A stretch of DNA of 25,154 nucleotides from Actinomycetota bacterium (GTDB lineage Bacteria; Actinomycetota; Acidimicrobiia; Acidimicrobiales; Ilumatobacteraceae): the NCBI GenBank assembly GCA_005805045.1, contig SYNW01000085.1, positions 1 through 25,154 of the forward strand. Reading direction: 5' to 3'. This document shows, in pieces, positions 1 through 7,786 of this stretch. The number at the start of each line of letters is the position of its first letter. Position 1 is the stretch's first letter. The notes beneath the pieces were generated by a model. It was not told the origin of the DNA, ran no database searches, and was given only the letters and a program-made list of their open reading frames with translations. A program made the position numbers and the translations under genes.

Positions 1-1911
1 ATGGCCGGTGCAAACATTCCGTTGACTCCGGCTGTTCATCAAATGGCCGACGTTGGGCCGATTGATATTCTGCAAAAAACTAATGCCGAAGTCGCCTACC
101 CGATCGTGCGCGACATGGACACCTTCTGTTACGAGCGTCAAACTGCAGGCTCGATGGAAGTCGGCAGTTACGCTCACCGCGCAATTTTCATGCACCCGAA
201 CGACATTCCATCGAATGAAGCCTCGGCACTGTCGCCAACCGAGTTGCCACTCACCCAAGACGACTTTGATCCACAAATGGAGCAAGCAATCGAATTGATG
301 GAGATGCTAGGCGATGCCGAAATCAAATATGCAATCAATGGTCTGCTCTCGCTCACGCCCGATGCGATGCCAGTGCTCGGTGAAACGGTCGAAGTAAAAA
401 ATCTCTGGTCGGCAGCAGCCGTGTGGATCAAAGAAGGCCCGGGCATTGCCCAACTTGTGGCTGAATGGATGACTTACGGCTACCCACATTTGTGCGACCC
501 ACACTCGTCGGACATTTCGCGTTTCTACCCTCACGAAAAAACAGAGCATCACATTTATGCGCGATGCGATGAGCACTTCAACAAAACCTACGGCATCGTT
601 CACCCTCGCGAACAGTGGGCAACGCAGCGCAACATGCGTCGCAGCCCGTTTTATGCGCGTGAAGAAGCAGCAGGTGCAACGTTTTTTGATGCGCGCGGAT
701 GGGAGCGACCACAGTGGTTTGCTTCAAATGAAAAATTGGTCAAGAAATTCAAAGGCGCGTGCGAGCCACGACCACATGAGTGGGACGCGCGCTGGTGGTC
801 GCCAATCTCAAACGCCGAGCACTTGCAAATGCGCGAGTCGGTCGGCATGGTCGACCTCACTGCATTCAACGAGTTCGACTTCACGGGCCCGGGCGCGATG
901 AAATTCTTGCAGTACATGTGCGTCAACAATGTCGACGTGCCGGTGGGTCGCTCGGTTTACACACCGTTGTTGACGCCAGGTGGCGGTTTCCGCGGCGATC
1001 TGACGATCATGCGTCTTGCTGCCGACCACTTCAGGGTCATCACGGGCGCATTTGACGGCGGTCGCGACAACTATTGGTTCAAGCGCCACATGCCACAAGA
1101 CGGTTCAGTCACATTCACCGACATGTCAAGTGCGCTTTGCACGATCGGTGTTTGGGGTCCGAACGCAGAAAAGACGATGGCTAAGGCAACGCAAAATATC
1201 AACGCCGAAGGCAAACTTGTTCCGTTCGATGTTTCGCAAAAAAACTTCCCTTACGGGTCGGTTCGTGATGTGCTGATAGACGGCGTACCTGCAACGATGT
1301 TCCGCATTTCATATGTCGGAGAAAATGGCTGGGAGGTCTACACAAAAATGGAGCACGGCCTGCGCATGTGGGACTCGATCGCCAAGGCCGGCGAAGAGTT
1401 CGGCATCATCCCAGTTGGCATGGGCGTCTATGCCGTAACCGGTCGCATCGAAAAGGGTTACCGCCTTATGGGTGCCGAACTTGAAAGCGAATACAACCCG
1501 GTCGAGGCTGGCCTCAATCGCGCGAAAGTAAAGTCGGCTGATTTCATCGGCAAAGCTGAATACCTTAAAGCACGCGAGGGAAAACCGTGCGCAATCATGT
1601 GCACGCTCGAAATGATCGACAACACAAGCAAGGCCGGCATCAAGCGCTACCCAACGGGCGGCAACGAGCCGATCTTGACAAAGACCGGCGAGCGAATCGT
1701 CGACGCCAAGGGACGTGTCTCGCGCGTAACAACAGCAGGTGCGGCACCATCACTTGGCAAATATCTGATGCTCGCCTACTTGACGCCGGAACACGCGGTC
1801 GAAGGCAACGAACTTCGCGTGATGTACATGAACGAGCTCTATCCAGTTCGCGTTGCACGAGTTGGCAGTCAACCATTGTTCGACCCAACTGATGCACGCA
1901 TGAAGAGCTAG
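1..1911 (+). CDS. FAD-dependent dimethylglycine/sarcosine dehydrogenase-like protein with GcvT domain (5' end missing)
   Basis: This is the C-terminal 636 residues of an oxidoreductase of the dimethylglycine/sarcosine dehydrogenase family. The family oxidises N-methyl groups, passes electrons to ETF and transfers the one-carbon unit to tetrahydrofolate. The N-terminal Rossmann FAD domain (GxGxxG, WHAAG) is absent. The first residues align by eye with about residue 210 of the complete paralogue at 5320-7761, so the ATG at base 1 is probably an internal Met and the gene starts upstream. What remains is the rest of the FAD domain (about 1-170), the central domain, and a GcvT aminomethyltransferase domain from about 270. 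That domain includes the GGGFRGDLT segment with the presumed catalytic Asp (D333 here). The protein ends with the family's PLFDP tail. The stop is 18 bp before etfB, so the two are probably co-transcribed. The exact substrate cannot be told from sequence. Confidence 0.9.
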   Translation: MAGANIPLTPAVHQMADVGPIDILQKTNAEVAYPIVRDMDTFCYERQTAGSMEVGSYAHRAIFMHPNDIPSNEASALSPTELPLTQDDFDPQMEQAIELMEMLGDAEIKYAINGLLSLTPDAMPVLGETVEVKNLWSAAAVWIKEGPGIAQLVAEWMTYGYPHLCDPHSSDISRFYPHEKTEHHIYARCDEHFNKTYGIVHPREQWATQRNMRRSPFYAREEAAGATFFDARGWERPQWFASNEKLVKKFKGACEPRPHEWDARWWSPISNAEHLQMRESVGMVDLTAFNEFDFTGPGAMKFLQYMCVNNVDVPVGRSVYTPLLTPGGGFRGDLTIMRLAADHFRVITGAFDGGRDNYWFKRHMPQDGSVTFTDMSSALCTIGVWGPNAEKTMAKATQNINAEGKLVPFDVSQKNFPYGSVRDVLIDGVPATMFRISYVGENGWEVYTKMEHGLRMWDSIAKAGEEFGIIPVGMGVYAVTGRIEKGYRLMGAELESEYNPVEAGLNRAKVKSADFIGKAEYLKAREGKPCAIMCTLEMIDNTSKAGIKRYPTGGNEPILTKTGERIVDAKGRVSRVTTAGAAPSLGKYLMLAYLTPEHAVEGNELRVMYMNELYPVRVARVGSQPLFDPTDARMKS

Positions 1912-1929
1912 ACGGTTACGACAACCAAG

Positions 1930-2697
1930 ATGAACGTTCTCGTCTGCGTCAAGCGAGTGCCGGCACCTGGCGCTCGCATCAACATCACCAGCGATGGTCA
2001 ACAGGTTGATACTGCATTCTTGGGATTCACCGTAAGCCCACACGAAGAGTGTGCCGTTGAACAAGCAGTTCAATTGATCGAGAAGCATGGCGGTGATGTC
2101 ACCGTGTTGACACTTGGCCCGGCAGAAGCCGAAGAACAACTGCGAACTGCAGTCAGCACCGGTGCAACGAAAGCCGTTCTCGTGCCGATTGATGCAACAG
2201 ATTGGGATCCACAAAAAACTGCTCACGCAATCGCCAAAGTGATCGGCGAACTCGAAGCAACAAACGGCAAATATGATTTGGTGCTGTTTGGCAACGAATC
2301 AGCCGACTCGTGCGGCTACCAGGTCGGCGTTCGTAGTGCGTTAAAACTTGGCAGACCAATCGTCAACGGTGCCAAAGGCCTCGAGATCGATAACGGTGTC
2401 GCCGTCATACGTCGCGAGAGTGATGCAGGTGTCGAGATTTATAGGTTAAAGATGCCAGCGTGCGTCGGCATAAAAGAAGGCATCAATCTGCCGCGCTATC
2501 CGACCATGAAGGGTCGTCTTGCATCCAAAAAAGTTGCGGTCGACAGATCAGAGGCTTCGGGCGAAAACGGGGGTTTAAAACTCATCACACTGCGTCGTCC
2601 ACCTGAACGTGCCAGCAACACCGTGATTCTTGGCAACGGCCCAGATGCGGCATCTGCCGTGGTTGATCTGCTCGAAGAACTGGGCGTGTTCAAATGA
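1930..2697 (+). CDS. etfB: Electron transfer flavoprotein, beta subunit
   Basis: This is the 255-residue beta subunit of the ETF heterodimer, which holds AMP and helps shuttle electrons from flavin dehydrogenases to ETF:quinone oxidoreductase. It starts MNVLVCVKRVPAPGARI, typical of the family. It carries the VLFGNESAD segment and, near residues 185-200, the conserved LPRYPTMKGRLASKK signature of ETF beta. The length is normal. The start is an ATG 18 bp after the stop of the preceding dehydrogenase gene, with only a weak purine stretch before it. The stop overlaps the etfA start in ATGA, so the two subunits are translationally coupled. Its place among several dimethylglycine/sarcosine dehydrogenase-like genes suggests it is their dedicated electron acceptor. 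No ETF:quinone oxidoreductase gene is seen in the window. Confidence 0.97.
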   Translation: MNVLVCVKRVPAPGARINITSDGQQVDTAFLGFTVSPHEECAVEQAVQLIEKHGGDVTVLTLGPAEAEEQLRTAVSTGATKAVLVPIDATDWDPQKTAHAIAKVIGELEATNGKYDLVLFGNESADSCGYQVGVRSALKLGRPIVNGAKGLEIDNGVAVIRRESDAGVEIYRLKMPACVGIKEGINLPRYPTMKGRLASKKVAVDRSEASGENGGLKLITLRRPPERASNTVILGNGPDAASAVVDLLEELGVFK

Positions 2698-3680
2698 CCG
2701 TGCTTGCAGTTGTCGAGCATGATCGCGGAAACATCACCAGTGCGTCGCTCGGTGTGCTCACCGCCGCACGAAATCTTGCCAAACAGATGAACACGAAATT
2801 CGAAGCTCTCACAATTGGCGCTAATGCCGATCGCCTCAGCGAAACTGTCGCAAACTTTGGCGCAACGACTGTGCACCAGGCTCACAACACGATGCTCACC
2901 GACTTTGGCCCTGAAGCTTGGGGCGAATCAGTCGCTCAGGTTGTTCGCAAAATATCACCAAGCGTTGTCATCGGCACCGGCACCGAACGCGGTCATGAGA
3001 TTATCGCGCAAGCGGCCGCGCGTTTGGATCTGCCAGCGGCAATGAATTGTTTGGAGTTCGACAAAAATTTCGACGGGTCACAGCCACTTGATGTTGTGCG
3101 TTCCCGCTGGGGTGGTTCGCTGATGGAAGAATCACGAATTGACGCATCCATCAAACTTGTAACACTGGCCAACCATGTTGTTGAACCACAAGAAGAACTT
3201 GCAACATCGCCCGCAACAATCTCGGTGATTGATGTTCAACTCGACGAAAGCGTGAGCCAAAGTTTTGTGCAAGATCGTGTCGAGCGCGTCGCCGGTGTCA
3301 CACTGGCGACTTCGCCGGTCGTCGTCAGTGGCGGTCGCGGTGTTGGTTCGGCCGAAGCATTCGCCCCGCTTGAAGAACTTGCTGGTCTCTTGAATGGCGT
3401 CGTGGGGTGCTCACGTGCTGTCACCAACAACGGTTGGCGTAATCACACCGACCAAGTCGGCCAAACCGGCACCCGAATCGCCCCAGACATTTATATCGCC
3501 TGTGGCATTTCAGGCGCAATTCAACACTGGGTTGGTGCTATGGCGTCAAAAAATATTTTGGCAATCAACACCGACGCACAAGCGAACATTGTCACCAAAG
3601 CGGGCTACGCCGTCATCGGCGATCTTCATGTTGTAGTGCCTGCCATCTCGGCAGAAATTCGTCGCCGCCAAAATAAGTGA
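2694..3680 (+). CDS. etfA: Electron transfer flavoprotein, alpha subunit
   Basis: This is the 328-residue FAD-binding alpha subunit of ETF. The C-terminal FAD domain is clear: VVSGGRGVGS, then a GCSRAVTNNGW segment, QVGQTGTRIAPDIYIACGISGAIQHWVGA, and INTDAQANI, all hallmarks of ETF alpha. The N-terminal alpha/beta domain is complete. The ATG overlaps the etfB stop by 4 bp. After the gene come 70 bp without a strong terminator before the MttB-family gene, so transcription may continue, although that spacer may also hold its own promoter. Known role: accepts electrons from the dehydrogenase and passes them to the quinone pool. Inference: partner of the FAD/GcvT enzymes in this window. Confidence 0.97.
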   Translation: MTVLAVVEHDRGNITSASLGVLTAARNLAKQMNTKFEALTIGANADRLSETVANFGATTVHQAHNTMLTDFGPEAWGESVAQVVRKISPSVVIGTGTERGHEIIAQAAARLDLPAAMNCLEFDKNFDGSQPLDVVRSRWGGSLMEESRIDASIKLVTLANHVVEPQEELATSPATISVIDVQLDESVSQSFVQDRVERVAGVTLATSPVVVSGGRGVGSAEAFAPLEELAGLLNGVVGCSRAVTNNGWRNHTDQVGQTGTRIAPDIYIACGISGAIQHWVGAMASKNILAINTDAQANIVTKAGYAVIGDLHVVVPAISAEIRRRQNK

Positions 3681-3736
3681 ACTGGTCAAACGACGTCAAA
3701 TACCAGCAAAATGTCCGCATTCTGACCCAAGAAAAC

Positions 3737-3742
3737 TAGAGT
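3737..3742 (+). promoter_or_regulatory. Candidate -10 element of a leaderless promoter for the MttB-family gene
   Basis: TAGAGT lies exactly 8 bases before the GTG start at 3751. A -10 at this distance would place the transcription start on the start codon, giving a leaderless mRNA, which is common in actinobacteria. No Shine-Dalgarno sequence precedes the GTG and no convincing -35 is visible. Upstream, the hexamer GTCAAA occurs twice, 10 bp apart (3685-3690 and 3695-3700), and could be a regulator site. Confidence 0.4.
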
Positions 3743-3750
3743 CTTATCTC

Positions 3751-5298
3751 GTGACTACCGAGAGTTCAGAGCCCAACCGTCGTCGCGGTCGTGCTCGCAC
3801 GGTTGGTAGCGAACTCAAGCTTCCAGAACAGAGACCGTTCAAGCAGCCCCGCATGCGTTATGAGCCGACAAAGGTGCTCAGCGACGACGAACTTGAATCG
3901 ATTCACCTGGCGAGTTTGCGAATTCTTTCTGACTACGGCATGGACTTTCTCGACCCTGACGCACGAAACTTATTGCAAAAAGCAGGAGCCAAAATAACCG
4001 ATATGCGGGTGCGCTTTGACCCTGAAATGGTTTTAGAAACGATCAAAACTTGTCCAAGTGAGTTCAAATTGCACTCACGAAACCCTGCACACACGCTCAA
4101 TATTGGCGGCAATTGGATGGCTTTTGGTTCGGTCGGCAGCACCCCGAACTTCATTGGCTTCGACGGCATACGCCACCCTGGAACGCGAAAAGATTATCAA
4201 GACTTGTTGAAGCTGACTCAAGTTTTCAACGTGATTCACTTTCTCGGTGGCTACCCCGTTGAGCCGATTGATCTGCATGCTTCAATCCGCCACATTGAAA
4301 CATCATTTGATGCGCTGACAATGACCGACAAAATTTTGCATTGCTACAGTCTCGGCCGCCAACGCAACCGAGACGTTCTCGAAATGACGCGAATCGCGCG
4401 CCAAGTATCCAACGAGACTTTAGAAACTGAACCCTCAGTTTTTAGTGTGATCAATTCATCATCCCCACTACGACTTGACACACCGATGCTTCAGGGCATC
4501 ATGGAGTTCTCTTCGCGCAATCAGTTGATCGTGATGACGCCGTTCACACTGGCTGGGGCAATGGCCCCGATCACGTTGGCGGGCGCGCTCTCGCAACAAA
4601 ATGCCGAGGCACTTGCCGGCATGACGTTCACGCAATTAGTGCGACCTGGCGCACCGGTTGCCTACGGCGGTTTCACCAGCAACGTCGACATGCAATCGGG
4701 CGCACCCGCATTTGGCACACCCGAATACATGCGCACCGCTATGGCTGGCGGTCAACTCGCCCGTCGTTACAAAGTGCCCTATCGCTCGAGCAACGTTTGC
4801 GCGGCCAATGCACTTGATGCCCAGGCTGCGTACGAAAGCGTGTTCTCGCTATGGGGTGCAATTCAAGGTGGCGTGAACTTTTTGATGCACGGTGCGGGAT
4901 GGATGGAAGGCGGCTTGCATTCGTCGCTTGAAAAATTCGTACTGGATGCCGATCTGCTCGGCATGGTGGCTGCTTATCTCGAGCCGATTGTCGTCGATAC
5001 GGCGACACTGGCGCACGATGCAATCGGCGAAGTCGGCCCAGGTGGTCACTATTTCGGCGTGCAACACACCCAAGATCGTTTTCGTGATGCATTTTATAAG
5101 CCGATGATTTCTGACTGGCGCAACTACGAAAGTTGGCAAGAGGGCGGCAGCCCAACCGCAGTTTCAAAGACAACCGAACTTGCACACAAATGGTTGGACT
5201 CGTATCAAGCCCCAGCCATAAATTCAACCGCACTAGAAGAACTCGAAGAATTCAGGGCGAGACGTCTAGCCGAAGGTGGCGTTGCCACAGATTATTAA
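3751..5298 (+). CDS. MttB-family (trimethylamine/glycine betaine) methyltransferase, non-pyrrolysine
   Basis: The 515-residue protein belongs to the MttB superfamily (COG5598 type), in which members transfer a methyl group from a tertiary or quaternary amine to a corrinoid protein. Visible features are an Arg-rich N terminus (NRRRGRAR, about 9-16), a conserved LSDDELESIHLASLRILSDYG segment near 43-63, and a long TIM-barrel body. The body includes GFDGIRHPGTRKDY, PVAYGGFTSNVDMQSG and GEVGPGGHYFG. The frame is open throughout, with no in-frame TAG, so this is a pyrrolysine-free homologue like the glycine betaine methyltransferase MtgB rather than archaeal MttB. The GTG start is supported by the N-terminal length and by a leaderless-type -10. 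The FAD/GcvT gene follows 21 bp downstream. No corrinoid protein or reactivase gene is in the window. The substrate is unknown; betaine, carnitine, proline betaine and trimethylamine are all possible. Confidence 0.88.
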   Translation: MTTESSEPNRRRGRARTVGSELKLPEQRPFKQPRMRYEPTKVLSDDELESIHLASLRILSDYGMDFLDPDARNLLQKAGAKITDMRVRFDPEMVLETIKTCPSEFKLHSRNPAHTLNIGGNWMAFGSVGSTPNFIGFDGIRHPGTRKDYQDLLKLTQVFNVIHFLGGYPVEPIDLHASIRHIETSFDALTMTDKILHCYSLGRQRNRDVLEMTRIARQVSNETLETEPSVFSVINSSSPLRLDTPMLQGIMEFSSRNQLIVMTPFTLAGAMAPITLAGALSQQNAEALAGMTFTQLVRPGAPVAYGGFTSNVDMQSGAPAFGTPEYMRTAMAGGQLARRYKVPYRSSNVCAANALDAQAAYESVFSLWGAIQGGVNFLMHGAGWMEGGLHSSLEKFVLDADLLGMVAAYLEPIVVDTATLAHDAIGEVGPGGHYFGVQHTQDRFRDAFYKPMISDWRNYESWQEGGSPTAVSKTTELAHKWLDSYQAPAINSTALEELEEFRARRLAEGGVATDY

Positions 5299-5303
5299 TA
5301 ATC
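5290..5303. repeat. Perfect 14-bp palindrome across the stop of the MttB-family gene
   Basis: GATTATTAATAATC reads the same on both strands. It covers the TAA stop (5296-5298) and the first bases of the 21-bp spacer before the next gene's ribosome binding site. It could be an operator or a weak hairpin, or a chance AT-rich palindrome. Confidence 0.45.
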
Positions 5304-5319
5304 ACGAAAGGTATTGCTA

Positions 5320-7761
5320 ATGAAATCTTCAGCAAGAGTTGTGGTCATCGGAGGCGGCGTGGTCGGCGCCTCGGTGCTATATCACCTCACAAAAGCAGGC
5401 TGGACCGATGTCGTATTGGTCGAGCGCAAAGAATTGACTGCTGGTTCAACATGGCACGCTGCTGGCGGTATGCACACGCTCAACGGTGACCCGAATGTGG
5501 CCCGTTTGCAGCAATACACCGTCAATCTATACAAAGAAATAGAAAAAGAATCAGGTCAAAACTGTGGCATTCATTTGCCTGGTGGCATTCAGTTGGCTGA
5601 CACACCAGAGCGCCTCGACTGGCTAAAGATGGCCCATGCCCGTGGCCGATACTTGGGCATGAAAATGGAAATCATTTCAATTAAAGAAGCAAAAGTTTTG
5701 AACCCTCTTCTTGAAGAAAAATATTTCGTTGGTGCGCTATATGACGAAGACGAAGGCAGCGTCGACCCTTACGGCGTCACGCACGCTTATGCGATCTGCG
5801 CAAAAAATCGTGGCGCCGAGGTTTACACCAACACTTGGGTCACTGGCCTCAACCACCGACCTGACGGCACATGGGATGTCATAACCGACAAAGACCACAC
5901 GATTCACGCCGAACATGTTGTCAACGCCGGCGGTTTGTGGGCTCGCGAAGTTGGCCGGATGTGCGGTATCGAACTGCCGGTGTTGGCGATGGAGCACCAC
6001 TATTTGATGACCGAACCGATGGAAGAAGTCATCGAGTTCAACCGTGTCAATGGCCACGAATTGCCACACATGATCGACTTCGCCGGCGAGATTTATGCTC
6101 GCCAAGAGGGCCAGAGCATCTTGCTCGGTACATACGAACAAAACAATCGTCCGTGGTCACCAAAAGAGACGCCGTGGGATTTTGTATTTCAGTTGTTGCC
6201 ACACGACCTCGAACGAATCGCGCCAGAACTTGAGCGCGGTTTTTCTCACTTCCCTGCTGTGGGTCGCGCAGGCATCAAGAAATTCGTCAATGGTCCGTTC
6301 ACATTTTCGCCTGACGGCAACCCATTGGTCGGACCAATCAAAGGCATGCCCGGCATGTGGTCGGCTTGTGCCGTAATGGCTGGTCTCTCGCAAGGTGGTG
6401 GCGTCGGTCTGTCGCTCGCCAACTGGATGGTGCACGGTGACCCAGGTGCCGACATTTGGGGCATGGACGTCGCTCGTTACGGCGATTTCGCAACTCTCGA
6501 GTTCACCAACGCCAAGGTTCGCGAAAACTATTCGCGACGCTTTCGCATCACGTTTCCGAATGAAGAACTCGCCGCAGCGCGACCGTTGCATACGACGCCA
6601 ATTTATGATCGACTACTTTCACATAATGCCGTCATGGGCGCTGGCTTTGGTCTCGAACATCCGTTGTGGTTTCAAGACGCAGGCAAAGAGCCGCACGAAG
6701 ATATCACCTTCTATCGTTCAAACGCATTCAAAAATGTCGGCGAAGAATCACGAGCCGTTCGCGAGCGTGTCGGTTTTTCTGAAGCGTCGAACTTTGCAAA
6801 ATACAAAGTCAGCGGCCAAGGTTCGGCATCATGGCTGCAGGGCTTGTTCACCAATACCTTGCCGAAAATCGGTCGCACGGTCTTGACTGCGATGCTCAAC
6901 CCCGAAGGCAAAATCGTCGGCGAATTCTCTGTGTCTCGAATCGGCGAAGAAGAATTCTTTCTGTTCGGATCTCAAGCCGCCGAAGTTCACCATCCGCGCT
7001 GGTTCTTGGCACACCTGCCAAAGAACTCGCAGATTCGTTTCGAAACTCTGGCGCTGTCGATGGTCGGTCTAACAGTTGCTGGACCGCGTTCACGCGATTT
7101 GTTGCAAAAGCTAACAGCGACGTCTTTGGCGACAAAAGATTTTTCGTTCATGAGCTTCCGCCGAGTCAACATCGGCAATGCCCCTGTTTGGTTGTCGCGC
7201 ATGACTTATACAGGTGACCTCGGCTACGAAATCTGGATCGCCCCTGAATATCAGCGCTATCTGTTCGATCTAATCTGGGATGCAGGCAAAGAATTCGACA
7301 TGCGACTGTTCGGCTTCAGGGCTCTGATCACAATGCGTCTCGAAAAGAACTTCGGTACTTGGTTCAGAGAGTACAGACCGATCTACACGCCACTCGAAGC
7401 AGGCATGGAACGCGCAATGAAGTTCGACCACGAGTTCGTTGGTCGTGCCGCAGTCGAGGCCGAAATGAAAACTGGGCCCGCGCGCAAGCTGGTGATGCTC
7501 ACGGTTGATGTCGACAAAGACCGGCCCGCCGACGTCATCGGCGACGAGCCAGTGTTTCACAATGGCAAAGTTGTGGGCTGGATCACCAGCGGTGGCTATG
7601 CCCATTACAGCGATGTCTCGCTCGCAATGGGTTACATACCTGCCGAACTCGCCAAACCAGGCACGACTGGTTTCGAGATAGAAATCATCGGCAAAATGCG
7701 ACCCGCGTCGCTGCAAGTCGAACCTGTGCTCGACCCATCGGGCTCGCGCATGCGCGCGTAA
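5320..7761 (+). CDS. FAD-dependent dimethylglycine/sarcosine dehydrogenase-like protein with GcvT domain
   Basis: This is a complete 813-residue enzyme. The start is the ATG at 5320 because GAAAGG sits 8 bases before it; an in-frame TTG at 5314 would be too close to that site. Domains in order: Rossmann FAD fold with GGGVVG at 11-16 and the ribose-binding Glu35; AGSTWHAAG with His46, the position of the covalent 8-alpha-histidyl-FAD link in dimethylglycine and sarcosine dehydrogenases; the central FAD-oxidoreductase domain (about 380-430); and the GcvT folate domain (about 430-700) plus its C-terminal barrel ending EPVLDP. In the GcvT domain the segment GKIVGEFSV has Glu535 where the usual catalytic Asp is expected. 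The gene lies 21 bp after the MttB-family gene and is probably co-transcribed. Expected chemistry: N-demethylation of a secondary or tertiary methylamine with ETF as acceptor. The real substrate is not determined. Confidence 0.92.
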   Translation: MKSSARVVVIGGGVVGASVLYHLTKAGWTDVVLVERKELTAGSTWHAAGGMHTLNGDPNVARLQQYTVNLYKEIEKESGQNCGIHLPGGIQLADTPERLDWLKMAHARGRYLGMKMEIISIKEAKVLNPLLEEKYFVGALYDEDEGSVDPYGVTHAYAICAKNRGAEVYTNTWVTGLNHRPDGTWDVITDKDHTIHAEHVVNAGGLWAREVGRMCGIELPVLAMEHHYLMTEPMEEVIEFNRVNGHELPHMIDFAGEIYARQEGQSILLGTYEQNNRPWSPKETPWDFVFQLLPHDLERIAPELERGFSHFPAVGRAGIKKFVNGPFTFSPDGNPLVGPIKGMPGMWSACAVMAGLSQGGGVGLSLANWMVHGDPGADIWGMDVARYGDFATLEFTNAKVRENYSRRFRITFPNEELAAARPLHTTPIYDRLLSHNAVMGAGFGLEHPLWFQDAGKEPHEDITFYRSNAFKNVGEESRAVRERVGFSEASNFAKYKVSGQGSASWLQGLFTNTLPKIGRTVLTAMLNPEGKIVGEFSVSRIGEEEFFLFGSQAAEVHHPRWFLAHLPKNSQIRFETLALSMVGLTVAGPRSRDLLQKLTATSLATKDFSFMSFRRVNIGNAPVWLSRMTYTGDLGYEIWIAPEYQRYLFDLIWDAGKEFDMRLFGFRALITMRLEKNFGTWFREYRPIYTPLEAGMERAMKFDHEFVGRAAVEAEMKTGPARKLVMLTVDVDKDRPADVIGDEPVFHNGKVVGWITSGGYAHYSDVSLAMGYIPAELAKPGTTGFEIEIIGKMRPASLQVEPVLDPSGSRMRA

Positions 7762-7766
7762 CTACT

Positions 7767-7786
7767 AAAAATCAACTTTGCAGTTG
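7767..7786 (-). terminator. Weak intrinsic terminator of the ABC transporter operon
   Basis: On the minus strand the last codons of the ATPase gene form CAACT-GCAA-AGTTG, a 5-bp stem closed by a GNRA-type loop. ATTTTT follows immediately and overlaps the TGA stop. The stem is short, so this is a tentative call. Only 10 bp separate this stop from the stop of the convergent dehydrogenase gene. Confidence 0.35.

Noticed and set aside
1..3. ATG at base 1 as a true start of the first gene
   Set aside because: The protein would begin inside the FAD domain at about residue 210 of its paralogues and lack the GxGxxG and WHAAG motifs. An internal Met at the window edge is more likely.
4739..5233. 164-codon minus-strand open frame
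   Set aside because: Antisense to the MttB-family gene; low-information Arg/Ser/His-rich translation.
3751..5298. Pyrrolysine-containing MttB
   Set aside because: There is no in-frame TAG in the gene, so no pyrrolysine is coded.
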